Below, piece by piece: positions 19,028 through 28,388 of a stretch of 64,000 bases of DNA (position 1 is its first letter; every line of letters begins with the position of its first letter). This DNA comes from Leadbetterella lacustris (GTDB taxonomy: Bacteria > Bacteroidota > Bacteroidia > Cytophagales > Spirosomataceae): contig OZ248458.1 in NCBI GenBank assembly GCA_965234335.1, positions 62,001 through 126,000 of the forward strand. The letters are read 5' to 3'. Below the pieces are notes generated by a model, which did no database searches, was not told where the DNA came from, and saw nothing but the letters and a program-made list of their open reading frames with translations. A program made the translations under genes and the position numbers.

Positions 19028-20165
19028 TGTCAGCTCGAGCGTCCCTCCTGTCAGTTCGAGCGTCCCTCCTGTCAGTTCGAGCGTCCCTACTGTCAGTTCG
19101 AGCGTAGTCGAGAACACGTGTCTACTTCCACGTCCCAATGACATCCGGCTTCGCTTCTCGAGACCTATCGGTCGCAATTTCATTCAGATTATCATCTGAA
19201 TTTCATTGTGCTCGAAGTGACAAATAAAGAGACCTAGCGGTCGCAATTTCATTCAGATTATCATCTGAATTTCATTGTGCTCGAAGTGACACGCAATCCT
19301 TGTCAGTTCGAGCGTCCCTCCTGTCAGTTCGAGCGTAGTCGAGAACACGTGTCTACTTCCACGTCCCAATGACATCCGGCTTCGCATCTCGAACAGAACG
19401 CCGCCCGCTACTCTCGATGTGCCACTTCTCGAGCGGAACGCCGCCCGCTACGCTCGATGTGACAAACAGTCCGTGTCAGTTCGAGCACTTCGAAATTTGA
19501 TTTGCTAAAATCAAATGAAGAAGCGACCGCAGGTCTCGAGAACACGTTTTCTAATGCCAAAACTCCAAGTTCAAAACATCGCAGTGTGCATCTCGACTAC
19601 GCTCGATGTGACATACTTCGAACGGAACGCCGCCCGCTACTCTCGATGTGACAGGAACCGAGCGGAACGCCGCCCGCTACGCTCGATGTGACAAACAGTC
19701 CTTGTCAGTTCGAGCGTCCCTCCTGTCAGTTCGAGCGTCCCTCCTGTCAGTTCGAACGTCCCTACCGTCAGTTCGAGCGTCTCTCCTGTCAGTTCGAGCG
19801 TAGTCGAGAACACGTCCCAATGACATCCGGCTTCGCATCTCGACTACGCTCGATGTGACATACTTCGAACGGAACGCCGCCCGCTACTCTCGATGTGACA
19901 GGAACCGAGCGGAACGCCGCCCGGACCTATCGGTCGCAATCTCATTCAGATTATCATCTGAATTTCATTGTGCTCGAAGTGACAGGAACCGAGACCTATC
20001 GGTCGCAATTTCATTCAGATTATCATCTGAATTTCATTGTGCTCGAAGTGACAGGAACCGAGACCTATCGGTCGCAATTTCATTCAGATTATCATCTGAA
20101 TTTCATTGTGCTCGAAGTGACATGCTATACCACAACTCATACTTCGACTACGCTCAGTATCCGTG
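19028..20165. repeat. Mosaic inverted-repeat island 1
   Basis: Non-coding island built from reusable words. It starts with 21-bp units (gtcagttcgagcgtccctcct) in tandem. It then mixes three stem-loop modules: one with ATTCAGAT-TATC-ATCTGAAT, one with ATTTGATTT-GCTA-AAATCAAAT, and a GC-rich one (gagcggaacgccgcccgcta). Modules are framed by tcgag/gtgaca ends and a small GACC-loop-GGTC hairpin. Open frames here are shadows of the repeats. The same words appear in reverse orientation at 26.9-29.75 kb and 38.9-39.5 kb. Confidence 0.85.
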
Positions 20166-20176
20166 AGAAACCTTAC

Positions 20177-20722
20177 TCATCCCACTTTTTCTAAAAGGGT
20201 ATCGCTTAGCTTAGTTCTCAAAACCAAGCCTAAGCCTTCCAAGGTCAAAACTAGTTGATTGCCTTGTTGCCTTACGATTCTTGCCTCTTGGTTGATAAAC
20301 GAACCCGAAAGTATTTTAACTTTCTCATCGACTTTGAAGTAACTGACTTCTATGTCTTGGTGGTCAAAATCATTGAGCCATCTTTTGATTTCTTCTATCT
20401 CCTGCTCACGCACAATGGCGGGCTTGCCGCACCAATATATATATCGAACTACACCCGGCACTGCAAAAACGGCGGAGCAGGTGGATTCTGTTAGTTTTAC
20501 GAATAAGTAGGAATTAAACAATGGTACTTCTATTACTTTTTTGCGGTCAGACCATTGCTTTGTTTGTTGTTTTGTAGGACAGTAGGCCTCTACCCCATTG
20601 TCCTGTAGCATATCAGCTACTTTTTTTTCATGTCTAGGCTTGGTGTAAACAACGTACCAGTTGAAGATTGAGCTCTCACTGGGCTGTTTGATTTTCACTT
20701 CTTTATAATTAGGTTCGGCCAT
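20177..20722 (-). CDS. NusG/RfaH/UpxY-like transcription antiterminator
   Basis: A 181-aa protein. The NGN domain begins with NWYVVYTKPRHEKKVADML (about residues 21-39) and continues through PLFNSYLFVKL; a KOW-type region follows (VDEKVKILSGSFINQEARI, about residues 127-145). Specialised NusG paralogues like UpxY and RfaH act on RNA polymerase at long polysaccharide operons to prevent early termination. It is transcribed toward the polysaccharide operon, but a repeat island and the Uma2 gene separate it from the SLBB gene by about 2.6 kb. Confidence 0.85.
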   Translation of the reverse strand: MAEPNYKEVKIKQPSESSIFNWYVVYTKPRHEKKVADMLQDNGVEAYCPTKQQTKQWSDRKKVIEVPLFNSYLFVKLTESTCSAVFAVPGVVRYIYWCGKPAIVREQEIEEIKRWLNDFDHQDIEVSYFKVDEKVKILSGSFINQEARIVRQQGNQLVLTLEGLGLVLRTKLSDTLLEKVG

Positions 20723-20747
20723 TTTCGGAAAAACGTACTTTCAATTG

Positions 20748-20755
20748 CAAATCTA
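20748..20755 (-). promoter_or_regulatory. Candidate -7 box for the NusG-like gene
   Basis: Minus-strand TAGATTTG matches TAnnTTTG and lies about 25 bp before the ATG at 20722, giving a short leader. No clear -33 TTG is present at the usual spacing. Confidence 0.4.
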
Positions 20756-20859
20756 GGCATTTCGGCTTAGAATAAATAATTTGGACTTGCTATTTTATTA
20801 TTTGGTAGGAAAAAATTGGTGATTTGTTGATGTGGTAATTGGTTAATTTTTTAATGTGT

Positions 20860-21200
20860 TAATTTGGCTTAATCCATGTGACTCTGTGCAAAACGCTGTG
20901 TTTTCTGTGGTAAAAATGTAAACACTTATGCACATAGAAAACATAGAAAAAAACTAAACAAAAAAAACCTATGATCTCTAAGTGTCTATGTGTTAAAAAA
21001 AGGCTACCGCTCTCAACATACTTAGAATGACCCCAACGGGGTCAAATGTTTATAGAACAAATTACAATACGATACATACGACCCCTTCGGGGTCGCACCC
21101 ATTCTTCGTTAATCAATTTTCTATAAATATGTTATCCCTCCGGGATAAAACAATAACGCAAACATTAAAGACCCCTGCTCTGGGAGGTTCTACCAACGTT
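20860..21200. repeat. Dispersed Bacteroidota-type intergenic repeats
   Basis: Two repeat types without a gene. One (about 20870-21000) is the gtgactctgtgcaaaacgctg / cacatagaaaacatag type that recurs at 21.87, 23.32, 24.82 and 34.1 kb. The other (about 21030-21160) is made of small hairpins such as accccaacggggt, accccttcggggt and tccctccggga separated by AT-rich DNA. Related ggggt hairpins occur at about 43.2-43.7 kb. The rest of 20756-21420 shows no coding signal. Confidence 0.6.
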
Positions 21201-21429
21201 GGGGTGCGAAGCAAGTTTTACTTCCAATTTTACTAGTTTCAGTCTTCAGACCAAGCGGCAGAATTGTTCGGTCTTAGACCGATACCATAATGTTTAAGAA
21301 ATATTCAGCTCAAAAATAGCAATACTACATATTCTGGCTCAAAGTGAGCCACTTTTGTTCAAGTCCTAGGTAATGATTTCATTTTAACACCTTAACGCTT
21401 AAGTTTCGCTAGGTCAGGAATTTTGTGTT

Positions 21430-21822
21430 TTTTAAGAGCTTTTCAAGAAGTGTTAAGAGCTTTTCAAGGAGTGCTAAGAGCTTTTCAAGAAGTGTTAAGA
21501 GCTTTTCAAGAAGTGTTAAGAGCTTTTCAAGGAGTGTTAAGAGCTTTTCAAGGAGTGTTAAGAGCTTTTCAAGGAGTGTTAAGAACTTTTCAAGAAGTGT
21601 TAAGAGCTTTTCAAGGAGTGTTAAGAGCTTTTCAAGAAGTGTTAAGAGCTTTTCAAGAAGTGTTAAGAGCTTTTCAAGGAGTGTTAAGAGCTTTTCAAGG
21701 AGTGTTAAGAACTTTTCAAGAAGTGTTAAGAACTTTTCAAGAAGTGTTAAGAGCTTTTCAAGGAGTGTTAAGAACTTTTCAAGAAGTGTTAAGAGCTTTT
21801 CAAGGAGTGTTAAGAGCTTTTT
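21430..21822. repeat. 21-bp minisatellite, about 18 copies
   Basis: Tandem copies of agcttttcaagaagtgttaag with few point variants (aag/agg, agc/aac, one gct). Because 21 is a multiple of 3 and the unit lacks stops in three frames, the array is open in two plus frames and one minus frame for over 130 codons. The minus frame would encode heptads LLTLLEK, a leucine-zipper-like pattern. No promoter or ribosome-binding signal is seen, so I annotate it as a repeat. Confidence 0.9.
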
Positions 21823-22008
21823 TTTGAGGCATCGAGGCACTAAGGCAACGAGGCACTAAGGCATTGAGACACAAAGTTTGGTTCTGTGCAACTCTGTGCT
21901 AAACTCTGTGTTTTCTGTGGTAAAAATATAAACACATAGGCACATAGTACACATAGTACACATAGAAAACCTTTGATCTCTATGTGTTTAAAAAAAGCGG
22001 TTAAGTAC

Positions 22009-22038
22009 AAAAAAAGCCCATGAATTACTCCATGGGCT
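22009..22038 (-). terminator. Rho-independent terminator of the first 116-aa gene
   Basis: Perfect 8-bp stem AGCCCATG/CATGGGCT with an 8-nt loop, followed on the minus strand by a T run; it lies 17 bp beyond the stop codon. Confidence 0.85.
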
Positions 22039-22054
22039 AATTTTAGCAGATGCT

Positions 22055-22405
22055 TTAAACGACTTTCTGTTTTGCCGCTCGACGGATGTGGGACTTTTTT
22101 GTACCACCTGCCATCTGATACTCGTTGGAGTCTTTGCCGTACTTGGTAGCTATTCCAGTGAGCATTCGCACGGAAAAATCTTTTAGGCGAGTTTCCTTTT
22201 CTGCTATGTTGTTTTTGAGTTCATCAGCGAGCGACAGATGCGTATTATAGGCGTCTACCACCGCTAAAACGTCATCAATAGCTGTTTGATAATCAACAAC
22301 TGTAAGACCATTTCCGAGGTCTAAATCGGTGGCAATGGACTTCACACCGGAAATCCTTTTTACCGCTTGTGCCATAGCTTGGCTAGCTTTTTTTCTGTAA
22401 CTCAT
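22055..22405 (-). CDS. Hypothetical 116-aa protein (copy 1)
   Basis: The frame is open to 22507, but similarity to the paralogue at 23551-23901 begins at the ATG at 22405 (MSYRKKASQAMAQ), so I start there. The protein is mostly helical with a central DLGNGLTVVDYQTAIDDVL and a basic C-terminus (AGGTKKSHIRRAAKQK) that could bind nucleic acid. I recall similar unnamed proteins ending in an AGG-T/V-K/R-KS motif in cyanobacteria and Bacteroidota, but cannot verify this. It differs from its twin at about five residues and has its own terminator. Function unknown. Confidence 0.75.
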   Translation of the reverse strand: MSYRKKASQAMAQAVKRISGVKSIATDLDLGNGLTVVDYQTAIDDVLAVVDAYNTHLSLADELKNNIAEKETRLKDFSVRMLTGIATKYGKDSNEYQMAGGTKKSHIRRAAKQKVV

Positions 22406-22514
22406 TTTAATTATTTTTTTGAGTTGAAAAAAATATATACCTTCCCGCAGTATTTGAAAAACAAAAAAAATGACGTAATATTGAAGTGCAAACCTCATCG
22501 TACGCATTTCAAAG

Positions 22515-22548
22515 GGTCTTTTTCCTCGCGAGAAAAAGGCCTTTTTTT
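22515..22548 (+). terminator. Plus-strand terminator-like hairpin upstream of copy 1
   Basis: A 10-bp stem (GGTCTTTTTC / GAAAAAGGCC, one G-U pair) with a 7-nt loop and a run of seven T, on the strand opposite the 116-aa gene and about 110 bp before its start. It is conserved in the second copy at 24016-24049. It would end a plus-strand transcript that runs antisense to the gene's 5' region. Confidence 0.6.
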
Positions 22549-23504
22549 GTGTTCAAAACACCTCGTTTCAGCCCTATCAAAACTATAGGCAAAACTAAAA
22601 ATGGAACTTTTACTTAGTTAGAAACATTGCGAATTAAGTTTTGTAAAACATTCAGTGCCATAGCACGGTACACCACTTGATTCAGAACAATATTCTGTTA
22701 GTAAAGGACTTGCAAAACTTAGTTGGAAACCTCCAAAACTTAGTTGGAAACTTTCGAAACTCCGTTGGCCACCTTAAAAACTTACTTACAAAAATTTGAT
22801 GGTTAATTACAAAACATCAAAAATCAGGAAGACTAAGTTGTTCCAAAATAAATACGTCAAAAAACTTCACCTTACTACCTCTGATTAAATTACAGACTCG
22901 TAAAGGTTTTAAACTACCCGAGAAACCTACACAGGCTCCCCTACTCTCTTTTGTTTATATTTGTTTTTTGCTTATTTTATTTATGCTTCAACTCAAGAAT
23001 GCTTTGGTGAAACATGCCTCAGTTAAAGCTATGGATTTATGTTGTTGTTGAAAAAAGATTAGTTTAAGAACGTCTTCCTTTAACAACACTTGCAAAGTTA
23101 ATAGGCGTTTTTTAATTACCAAATTTTTGAAATTTTTTTATACAAAATTGTGAAAAAACCATTGCTGGGATGAAGGAGGCAATTAGGCAAAGAGACATGA
23201 GGCATAAAGGCAGGGAGAAAAAGGCAACGAGGCACAAAGGCACATAGAAAACACCTATGATTTCTATATGTCTATGTGTTTAAAAAAAGCAATTAGGCAA
23301 TTGAGCGAGCTCCGTGCAACTCTGTGCAAAACTCTGTGTTTTCTGTGGTAAAAAAAATAAACACATAGGCACATAGTACACATAGAAAACCTATTATCTC
23401 TATATATCTCCGTGTTTTCTGTGGTTAAAAATATAAACACATAGCCACATAGTAAACATAGAAAACCTATAATCTCTATGTGTTTAAAAAAAACGGCTGA
23501 GCAC

Positions 23505-23534
23505 AAAAAAAGCCCATGAATTACTCCATGGGCT
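23505..23534 (-). terminator. Rho-independent terminator of the second 116-aa gene
   Basis: Same AGCCCATG/CATGGGCT stem, loop and T run as at 22009-22038, placed 17 bp beyond the stop of the second copy. Confidence 0.85.
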
Positions 23535-23550
23535 AGTTTTAGCAGATTAT

Positions 23551-23901
23551 TTAAACGACTTTCTGTTTTGCCGCTCGACGGATGTGTGACTTTTTTGTAC
23601 CACCAGCCATCTGATACTCGTTGGAGTCTTTGCCATATTTGGCAGCTATTCCAGTGAGCATTCGCACGGAAAATTCTTTTAGGCGATTTTCCTTTTCTGC
23701 TATGTTGTTTTTTAGTTCATCAGCGAGCGACAGATGCGTATTATAGGCGTCTACCACCGCTAAAACGTCATCAATAGCTGTTTGATAATCAACAACTGTA
23801 AGACCATTTCCAAGGTCTAAATCGGTGGCAATGGACTTCACTCCGGAAATCCTTTTTACCGCTTGTGCCATAGCATGGCTAGCTTTTTTTCTGAAAGACA
23901 T
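23551..23901 (-). CDS. Hypothetical 116-aa protein (copy 2)
   Basis: Tandem duplicate of the gene at 22055-22405. Start at the ATG that begins MSFRKKASHAMAQ. Compared with copy 1 the replacements I see are Y/F, Q/H, T/N, D/E and T/A, all conservative, and the frame is intact. This pattern suggests both copies have been kept as protein-coding. It has the same basic C-terminus and the same terminator. No function can be assigned. Confidence 0.75.
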   Translation of the reverse strand: MSFRKKASHAMAQAVKRISGVKSIATDLDLGNGLTVVDYQTAIDDVLAVVDAYNTHLSLADELKNNIAEKENRLKEFSVRMLTGIAAKYGKDSNEYQMAGGTKKSHIRRAAKQKVV

Positions 23902-24015
23902 AGTCTTAAAAGAATTTTAAATTAAAAAAATTAAAAAAAAACCGTCCCGCAGAATTTGAATTACAATAGAAATAGCGTAGTATTGAATTGTGAAATACAT
24001 TTACGCTTTCTCCAA

Positions 24016-24049
24016 GGTCTTTTTCCTCGCAAGAAAAAGGCCTTTTTTT
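24016..24049 (+). terminator. Plus-strand terminator-like hairpin upstream of copy 2
   Basis: Same 10-bp stem and T run as at 22515-22548; only the loop differs (CTCGCAA versus CTCGCGA), while surrounding bases have diverged more. Confidence 0.6.
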
Positions 24050-24924
24050 GTGTTCAAAACACCTTGTTTCGGTACTATAAAGATAATTATAGCCAAAAAC
24101 TAAAAATGGAACATTTACTAAGTTAGAAACATTGCGAATGAAGTTTTGTATTGCATAAAGTGACCTAGCAAGGTACAAAACTTGATTCAGAACAATATTT
24201 TGTTAGTTAAGGTCTTGCAAAACTTAGTTTGAAACCTCCAAAACTTAGTTGGGAACTTTCGAAACTCCATTGGCCACCTTAAAAACTTACTTTCAACCAT
24301 CCGATGCTAAATAAAAATCATCAAAAATCAGGAAGACTAAGTTGTTCCAAAATAAATACGTCAAAAAACTTCACCTAACTACCTCTGATCAAATTACAGA
24401 CTCGTAAAGGTTTTAAACTACCCGAGAAACCTACACAGGCTCCCCTACTCTCTTTTGTTTATATTTGTTTTTTGCTTATTTTATTTCTGCTTCAACTCAA
24501 GAATGCTTTGATGAAACATGCCTCAGTTAAAGCTATGGATTTATGTTGTTGTTGAAAAAAGATTAGTTTAAGAACGTCTTCCTTTAACAACACTTGCAAA
24601 GTTAATAGGCGTTTTTTAATTACCAAATTTTTGAAATTTTTTTATACAAAATTGTGAAAAAACCTTTGGTGGGATGGAGGAGGCAATTTGGCAAAGAGAC
24701 ATGAGGCATAAAGGCAGGGAGGCAAAAGGCAACGAGGCACAAAGGCACATAGAAAACACCTATGATTTCTATATGTCTATGTGTTTAAAAAAAGCAATTA
24801 GGCAATTGAGCGAGCTCCGTGCAACTCTGTGCAAAACTCTGTGTTTTCTGTGGTAAAAAATATTGACAAATAGCCAAATAGTAAACACCTATGATCTCTA
24901 CATGCCTATGTGTTTTAAAAAAAA

Positions 24925-26199
24925 CTACAACCTAGCATCTACCAAAGACTTATCCAAGGTACTCTTCACATCAAAAAGAACATGCGTCTCAGATGAAAAA
25001 TCAGCTATATTCAATTTTTCGAAAGCCTCGTGGTTGACGGCATGAATAATCAAATCATATTTTTGATTTAAATCCTCGGCTATTCCTATGCTGTATTCGT
25101 GCTGAACCTCCTCCGCATCTGCCCAAGGGTCATAGATGTCGGTTTGGATACCAAAATCCTTCAGTTCATTATAAATATCAATGACCTTGGTATTTCGGAT
25201 ATCGGGGCAGTTTTCTTTGAAAGTAAACCCGAGAATCAATGCTTTGGAATCCTTAACGTTGATGCCTTTACTGATCATGAGTTTGACCACTTTGTTGGCC
25301 ACAAAAACACCCATATTGTCATTGATTCGCCTCCCTGAGCCTATGAGAGCCGGATAATAGCCCAATTGCTCAGATTTGTACAACATATAGTAGGGATCTA
25401 CGCCAATACAATGTCCACCCACGAGGCCCGGCTGAAACTTCAGGAAATTCCATTTGGTACCTGCGGCTTTAAGGACTTCTGTGGTATCGAGATTCATCTT
25501 TTCGAAAATCAGTGCGAGTTCATTGACAAAAGAAATATTGACATCTCTTTGGCAGTTTTCTATCAACTTGGCCGCCTCGGCCACTTTGAGAGAGGGAGCT
25601 TTGTAAGTACCTGCCTCAATGATAGACCCATATAAGTCATCCACAAAATCAGCGACTTCGGGTGTTGAACCCGAGGTTATCTTAAGGATTTTGGTCAAGG
25701 TATTCTTTTTGTCGCCTGGGTTGATACGTTCTGGAGAATAACCACAGAAAAAGTCTTGGTTGAACTTTAGTCCACTGTGTTTTTCTAAAACGGGCACGCA
25801 GTCGTCTTCGGTACAGCCGGGATAAACGGTGCTTTCATAAATAACGATATCGCCTTTTTTTAGAACCTGACCGATTGTCTGCGAAACTGAAAGTAGTGGC
25901 TTCAAATCGGGTTTTTTGTAGGCATCAATAGGAGTTGGAACGGTAACTATGAAAACCGTAGGAGAAACTTTCCATTCATGCAATGCAACATCGGAGGTAA
26001 AACCTAAGTAAAGTGCACTTTTTATCTCTTCTGAAGTTTGCTCAAGTGTCTTATCCAAACCCGTTTTTAGCTCAGATACCCTTTGTTTATTGATATCAAA
26101 ACCTAGGGTAGGGTATTTTTTCCCAAACTCAACTGCAAGTGGTAATCCCACATAACCCAATCCGCACACTACTATTTGCAAATCCTCTTTTACTGACAT
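24925..26199 (-). CDS. Nucleotide-sugar dehydrogenase (WbpO/TviB-like)
   Basis: A 424-aa UDP-glucose/GDP-mannose dehydrogenase family enzyme. The NAD motif VVCGLGYVGLPLAVEFG (about residues 10-26), TVPTPIDAYKKPDL, ESTVYPGCTED (about residues 122-132) and the catalytic Cys in GGHCIGVDPYY (about residue 262) are present. The pattern is closest to WbpO/TviB, which oxidise UDP-N-acetylhexosamines to uronic acids, so a UDP-HexNAcA for the polysaccharide is likely. It lies apart from the main operon, separated by the duplicated block and the antiterminator gene. Confidence 0.85.
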   Translation of the reverse strand: MSVKEDLQIVVCGLGYVGLPLAVEFGKKYPTLGFDINKQRVSELKTGLDKTLEQTSEEIKSALYLGFTSDVALHEWKVSPTVFIVTVPTPIDAYKKPDLKPLLSVSQTIGQVLKKGDIVIYESTVYPGCTEDDCVPVLEKHSGLKFNQDFFCGYSPERINPGDKKNTLTKILKITSGSTPEVADFVDDLYGSIIEAGTYKAPSLKVAEAAKLIENCQRDVNISFVNELALIFEKMNLDTTEVLKAAGTKWNFLKFQPGLVGGHCIGVDPYYMLYKSEQLGYYPALIGSGRRINDNMGVFVANKVVKLMISKGINVKDSKALILGFTFKENCPDIRNTKVIDIYNELKDFGIQTDIYDPWADAEEVQHEYSIGIAEDLNQKYDLIIHAVNHEAFEKLNIADFSSETHVLFDVKSTLDKSLVDARL

Positions 26200-26218
26200 T
26201 TCTCTTGAAATATTTCCA

Positions 26219-26226
26219 CAAAATTA
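26219..26226 (-). promoter_or_regulatory. Candidate -7 box for the nucleotide-sugar dehydrogenase gene
   Basis: Minus-strand TAATTTTG fits TAnnTTTG and lies about 20 bp before the start codon. No -33 TTG at normal spacing is visible. Confidence 0.4.
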
Positions 26227-26388
26227 ATCAATTATTCGAATATATTATTTGAACCAAAAACTTAACATAAAACAGGGAAAATTTTGATGTGAACTATTAG
26301 CTATAAGTAGATTTTTGAAAAAACTTTCGCAGGTCATGTAAATTCATAGTTGATGTTGTTTATAATATGCGAATCCAATTTTAAGAAT

Positions 26389-26396
26389 TACTTTTG
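26389..26396 (+). promoter_or_regulatory. Candidate -7 box for the cyclophilin gene
   Basis: TACTTTTG matches TAnnTTTG, 25 bp before the ATG of the peptidyl-prolyl isomerase gene. Confidence 0.4.
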
Positions 26397-26420
26397 CAAA
26401 AAAACTAAACAATATATACG

Positions 26421-26864
26421 ATGCGTAAAGCAGAAATGATAACAGACAAAGGCACGATGTTGATTGAATTTTATGATACAGATGCCCCAATAGCAGTTCA
26501 AAACTTTATAGATTTATCTAAAAAAGGATTTTATGATGGGTTGATATTCCACAGGGTGATACCCAACTTCATGGTACAAGGTGGCGATCCGGATGGAACG
26601 GGTGGTGGTGGCCCAGGCTATAGCATACCATGCGAATTGACTGGCGAACTACAATACCACGACAAAGGCGTACTTTCTATGGCTCACAGAGGTAGAAACA
26701 CGGGAGGATCACAGTTTTTCATTTGTCACAACAGAACCAACACGCAGCATTTAGACAGAAACCATACTTGCTTCGGTAAAGTAGTGGAAGGTTTAGATGT
26801 GGTAGATTTGATAAGTCAAGGCGATAAGATTCAGAAAATTACGATTATAGAGGAAGTAGCGTGA
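26421..26864 (+). CDS. Cyclophilin-type peptidyl-prolyl cis-trans isomerase
   Basis: A 147-aa, single-domain cyclophilin without signal peptide, so cytoplasmic. The active-site segment FHRVIPNFMVQGGDP (residues 43-57) and GGSQFFICH (residues 95-103) are intact. It speeds proline isomerisation in protein folding. The gene stands alone, divergent from the nucleotide-sugar dehydrogenase gene, and a repeat island starts within about 10 bp of its stop codon. Confidence 0.92.
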   Translation: MRKAEMITDKGTMLIEFYDTDAPIAVQNFIDLSKKGFYDGLIFHRVIPNFMVQGGDPDGTGGGGPGYSIPCELTGELQYHDKGVLSMAHRGRNTGGSQFFICHNRTNTQHLDRNHTCFGKVVEGLDVVDLISQGDKIQKITIIEEVA

Positions 26865-26874
26865 GTTCGGCTCA

Positions 26875-28345
26875 TTTCGGCAACGCTCAAACTGACAGTA
26901 GGGACGCTCGAACTGACATAGATTGCGGTCACATCGAGCACAATGAAATTCAGATGATAATCTGAATGAAATTGCGACCGCTAGGTCCGGGCGGCGTTCC
27001 GCTCGAAGTGCTTGTCACATCGAGAGGAGCGGGCGGCGTTCCGCTCGAAGTATGTCACATCGAGCGTAGTCGAGATGCGAGCCCTGATGTCATTGCGACG
27101 TGTACATACACACGTGTTCTCGAGACCTGCGGTCGAACTGACAAGGACTGTTTGTCACATCGAGCGTAGCGGGCGGCGTTCCGCTCGAGATGCGAGCCCT
27201 GATGTCATTGCGACGTGTACATACACACGTGTTCTCGAGACCTGCGGTCGCTTCTTCATTTGATTTTAACAAATCAAATTTCGAAGTGCTCGAACTGACA
27301 AGGACTGTTTGTCACATCGAGAGTAGCGGGCGGCGTTCCGCTCGAGATGCGAAGCCAAATGTCATTGCGACGTGTACATACACACGTGTTCTCGACTACG
27401 CTCGAACTGACATGAGAGACGCTCGAACTGACAAGGACTTGCGGTCACTGAGCACAATGAAATTCAAATGATAATCTGAATGAAATTGCGAACGCTAGGT
27501 CTCGAGAAGTGTCACTTCGAGCGGAGTCGAGAAGCGAAGCCTGATGTCATTGCGACATGTACATACACACGTTTTCTCGAGACCTGCGGTCGCTTCTTCA
27601 TTTGATTTTAACAAATCAAATTTCGAAGTGCTCGAACTGACACGGACTGTTTGTCACTTCGAGAGTAGCGGGCGGCGTTCCGCTCGGTCCTTGTCACATC
27701 GAGCGTAGTCGAGATGCGAAGCCTGATGTCATTGCGACGTGTTCTCGAGACCTGCGGTCGCTTCTTCATTTGATTTTAACAAATCAAATTTCGAAGTGCT
27801 CGAACTGACAAGGTAGCGTGTCACATCGAGAGTAGCGGGCGGCGTTCCGCTCGAAGTATGTCACATCGAGAGTAGCGGGAGGCGTTCCGCTCGAGATGCG
27901 AGCCCTGATGTCATTGCGAAGTGTTCTCGAGACCTGCGGTCGCTTCTTCATTTGATTTTAACAAATCAAATTTCGAAGTGCTCGAACTGACAGCGAGACC
28001 GCTCGAACTGACAAGGATTGCGTGTCACATCGAGCACAATGAAATTCAGATGATAATCTGAATGAAATTGCGACCGCTAGGTCTCGTTATGTGTCACTTC
28101 GAGCACAATGAAATTCAGATGATAATCTGAATGAAATTGCGACCGATAGGTCTCGAGAAGCACACTGCGATGATTTGACTAGGAGTTTTGGCATTTAAAA
28201 ACGTGTTCTCGACTACGCTCGAACTGACAAGGACTACGCTCGAACTGACAAGGACTACGCTCGAACTGACAAGGACGACCCTAGAAATAACAAGGGCGAC
28301 GCTCGAACAGAAAGCGACGCTCGAACTGACAAGAATTCTCAAATA
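26875..28345. repeat. Mosaic inverted-repeat island 2a
   Basis: The same words as island 1 but reverse-complemented: cgtgttctcgagacctgcgg frames, ATTTGATTT-TAAC-AAATCAAAT stem-loops, ATTCAGAT-GATA-ATCTGAAT stem-loops, and gagtagcgggcggcgttccg units. At its right end are 21-bp tandem units (gctcgaactgacaaggacta) that mirror those at the left end of island 1. Repeated acgtgtacatacacacgtgt hairpins appear only here. I see no gene. Confidence 0.85.
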
Positions 28346-28388
28346 AAAAACCAAATAATTTTTGAAATCATAAAATAGACTTTGCTAA

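Larger units (their letters stand above)
21875..24925. repeat. 1.5-kb tandem duplication (two copies plus partial third)
   Basis: The block containing a 116-aa gene, its terminator and about 750 bp of upstream non-coding DNA occurs twice, offset by about 1.5 kb (genes offset 1496 bp, distal segment offset about 1504 bp). Each copy begins at a gtgcaactctgtg/cacatag repeat, and a partial third boundary repeat lies at about 24815-24920. The non-coding parts 22406-23500 and 23902-24660 hold no gene that I can support. They share long near-identical stretches, for example around 23050-23160 and 24555-24660. Confidence 0.85.

Noticed and set aside
18720..19199. Long plus-strand open frames across the 56-bp and 21-bp arrays
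   Set aside because: Repetitive translation (YSFALSVTF..., SSVPPV...) in several overlapping frames; a by-product of repeat periods with no homology.
21409..21840. A leucine-zipper-like protein (LLTLLEK heptads) on the minus strand
   Set aside because: The frame follows automatically from a 21-bp unit without stops; plus-strand frames are equally open, and no promoter or ribosome-binding signal is visible. Kept as a repeat and a finding only.
22406..22507. N-terminal 34-residue extension of the first 116-aa protein
   Set aside because: The duplicate copy lacks a matching extension and homology starts at the internal ATG.
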